Below are positions 20,353 to 20,425 of a stretch of DNA of 20,425 nucleotides, piece after piece. Made by a program: the position numbers and the translations under genes. The number at the start of each line of letters is the position of its first letter. The first letter of the stretch is position 1. This DNA comes from a virus. Location: the IMG/VR virus record IMGVR_UViG_3300025620_000062, positions 1 through 20,425 of that record, one strand, 5' to 3'. Under the pieces are notes generated by a model. The model ran no database searches. It was not told the DNA's origin and was given only the letters and a program-made list of their open reading frames with translations.

Positions 20353-20425
20353 GAGGGGTTGCAGATGACCACTCTAGTTTTATGTGATCACGCACAGGGC
20401 TGTCAGGCCCACCAATAATAGGCAG

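Noticed and set aside
20315-20425. Partial coding region at the right edge, minus strand
   Set aside because: One frame is open to a TGA inside the long hairpin, another is a short hydrophobic run ending at about 20381. With under 40 codons and no start in view, neither can be supported.

Overview
The window looks like the early, replication and lysogeny half of a temperate tailed-phage genome, probably infecting a marine-type gammaproteobacterium. The host guess rests on moderate GC content, the csrA homologue and a tRNA-Leu-like attachment core, and is inference only. All 36 supported coding regions lie on the minus strand and are read from right to left. No virion structural, terminase, holin or tail genes are present, so those must lie outside the window. 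There is no complete tRNA or rRNA gene, no CRISPR array and no insertion sequence.

Layout in the direction of transcription. (1) 20425-19255: two paralogous small coiled-coil genes, each followed by a hairpin-rich non-coding stretch. The stretch at about 19856-19991 folds on paper into a three-way junction. (2) 19254-16909: a DUF669 ssDNA-binding-type protein, then a paired operator/promoter and a run of small overlapping genes including a phage csrA. (3) 16883-8581: the replication core, with family A DNA polymerase, three SANT/Myb-like small proteins, a SleB-type cell-wall hydrolase, a WGR-like/ATP-dependent DNA ligase, a DUF932-type protein, a C4 zinc-finger protein and a large AEP primase-SF3 helicase. 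(4) 8572-3516: a Cas4/RecB-like Fe-S exonuclease, a SNF2-type helicase and several unknown early proteins. (5) 3500-2788: two identical terminators bracketing one tiny gene, then a VRR-type nuclease. (6) 2731-358: a CI-like repressor, a small unknown, excisionase and a DUF3596-type tyrosine integrase. (7) 340-145: an attP with a tRNA 3'-end core and five same-orientation arm repeats. (8) 67-1: the 5' end of another small gene.

How it fits together. A 19-bp palindrome-like motif (about TTAGTAGTTSAACTACTAA) occurs seven times. Four copies (4272, 11696, 18236, 18748) lie between or over plausible -35/-10 elements ahead of leftward genes. One (18770) pairs with the 18748 copy at 22 bp. One (1730) precedes xis-int. 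One (2843) abuts a TTGACA box inside the nuclease gene, where the repressor's own promoter would be. I infer a scattered, multi-operator regulon run by the repressor at 2072-2731. That repressor has an S24-like C-terminal domain that lacks the catalytic Ser and Lys, so classic RecA-stimulated self-cleavage is unlikely. The polymerase carries Leu at the position of E. coli Phe762, a state others have linked to temperate viruses, in line with the integrase. The attP flanks are not tRNA sequence, so the genome was probably sampled unintegrated or circular rather than as a prophage end.

Main candidates for something new: the scattered operator network, the duplicated coiled-coil-plus-structured-element unit at the right end, and the terminator/RBS cassette around 3220-3500.
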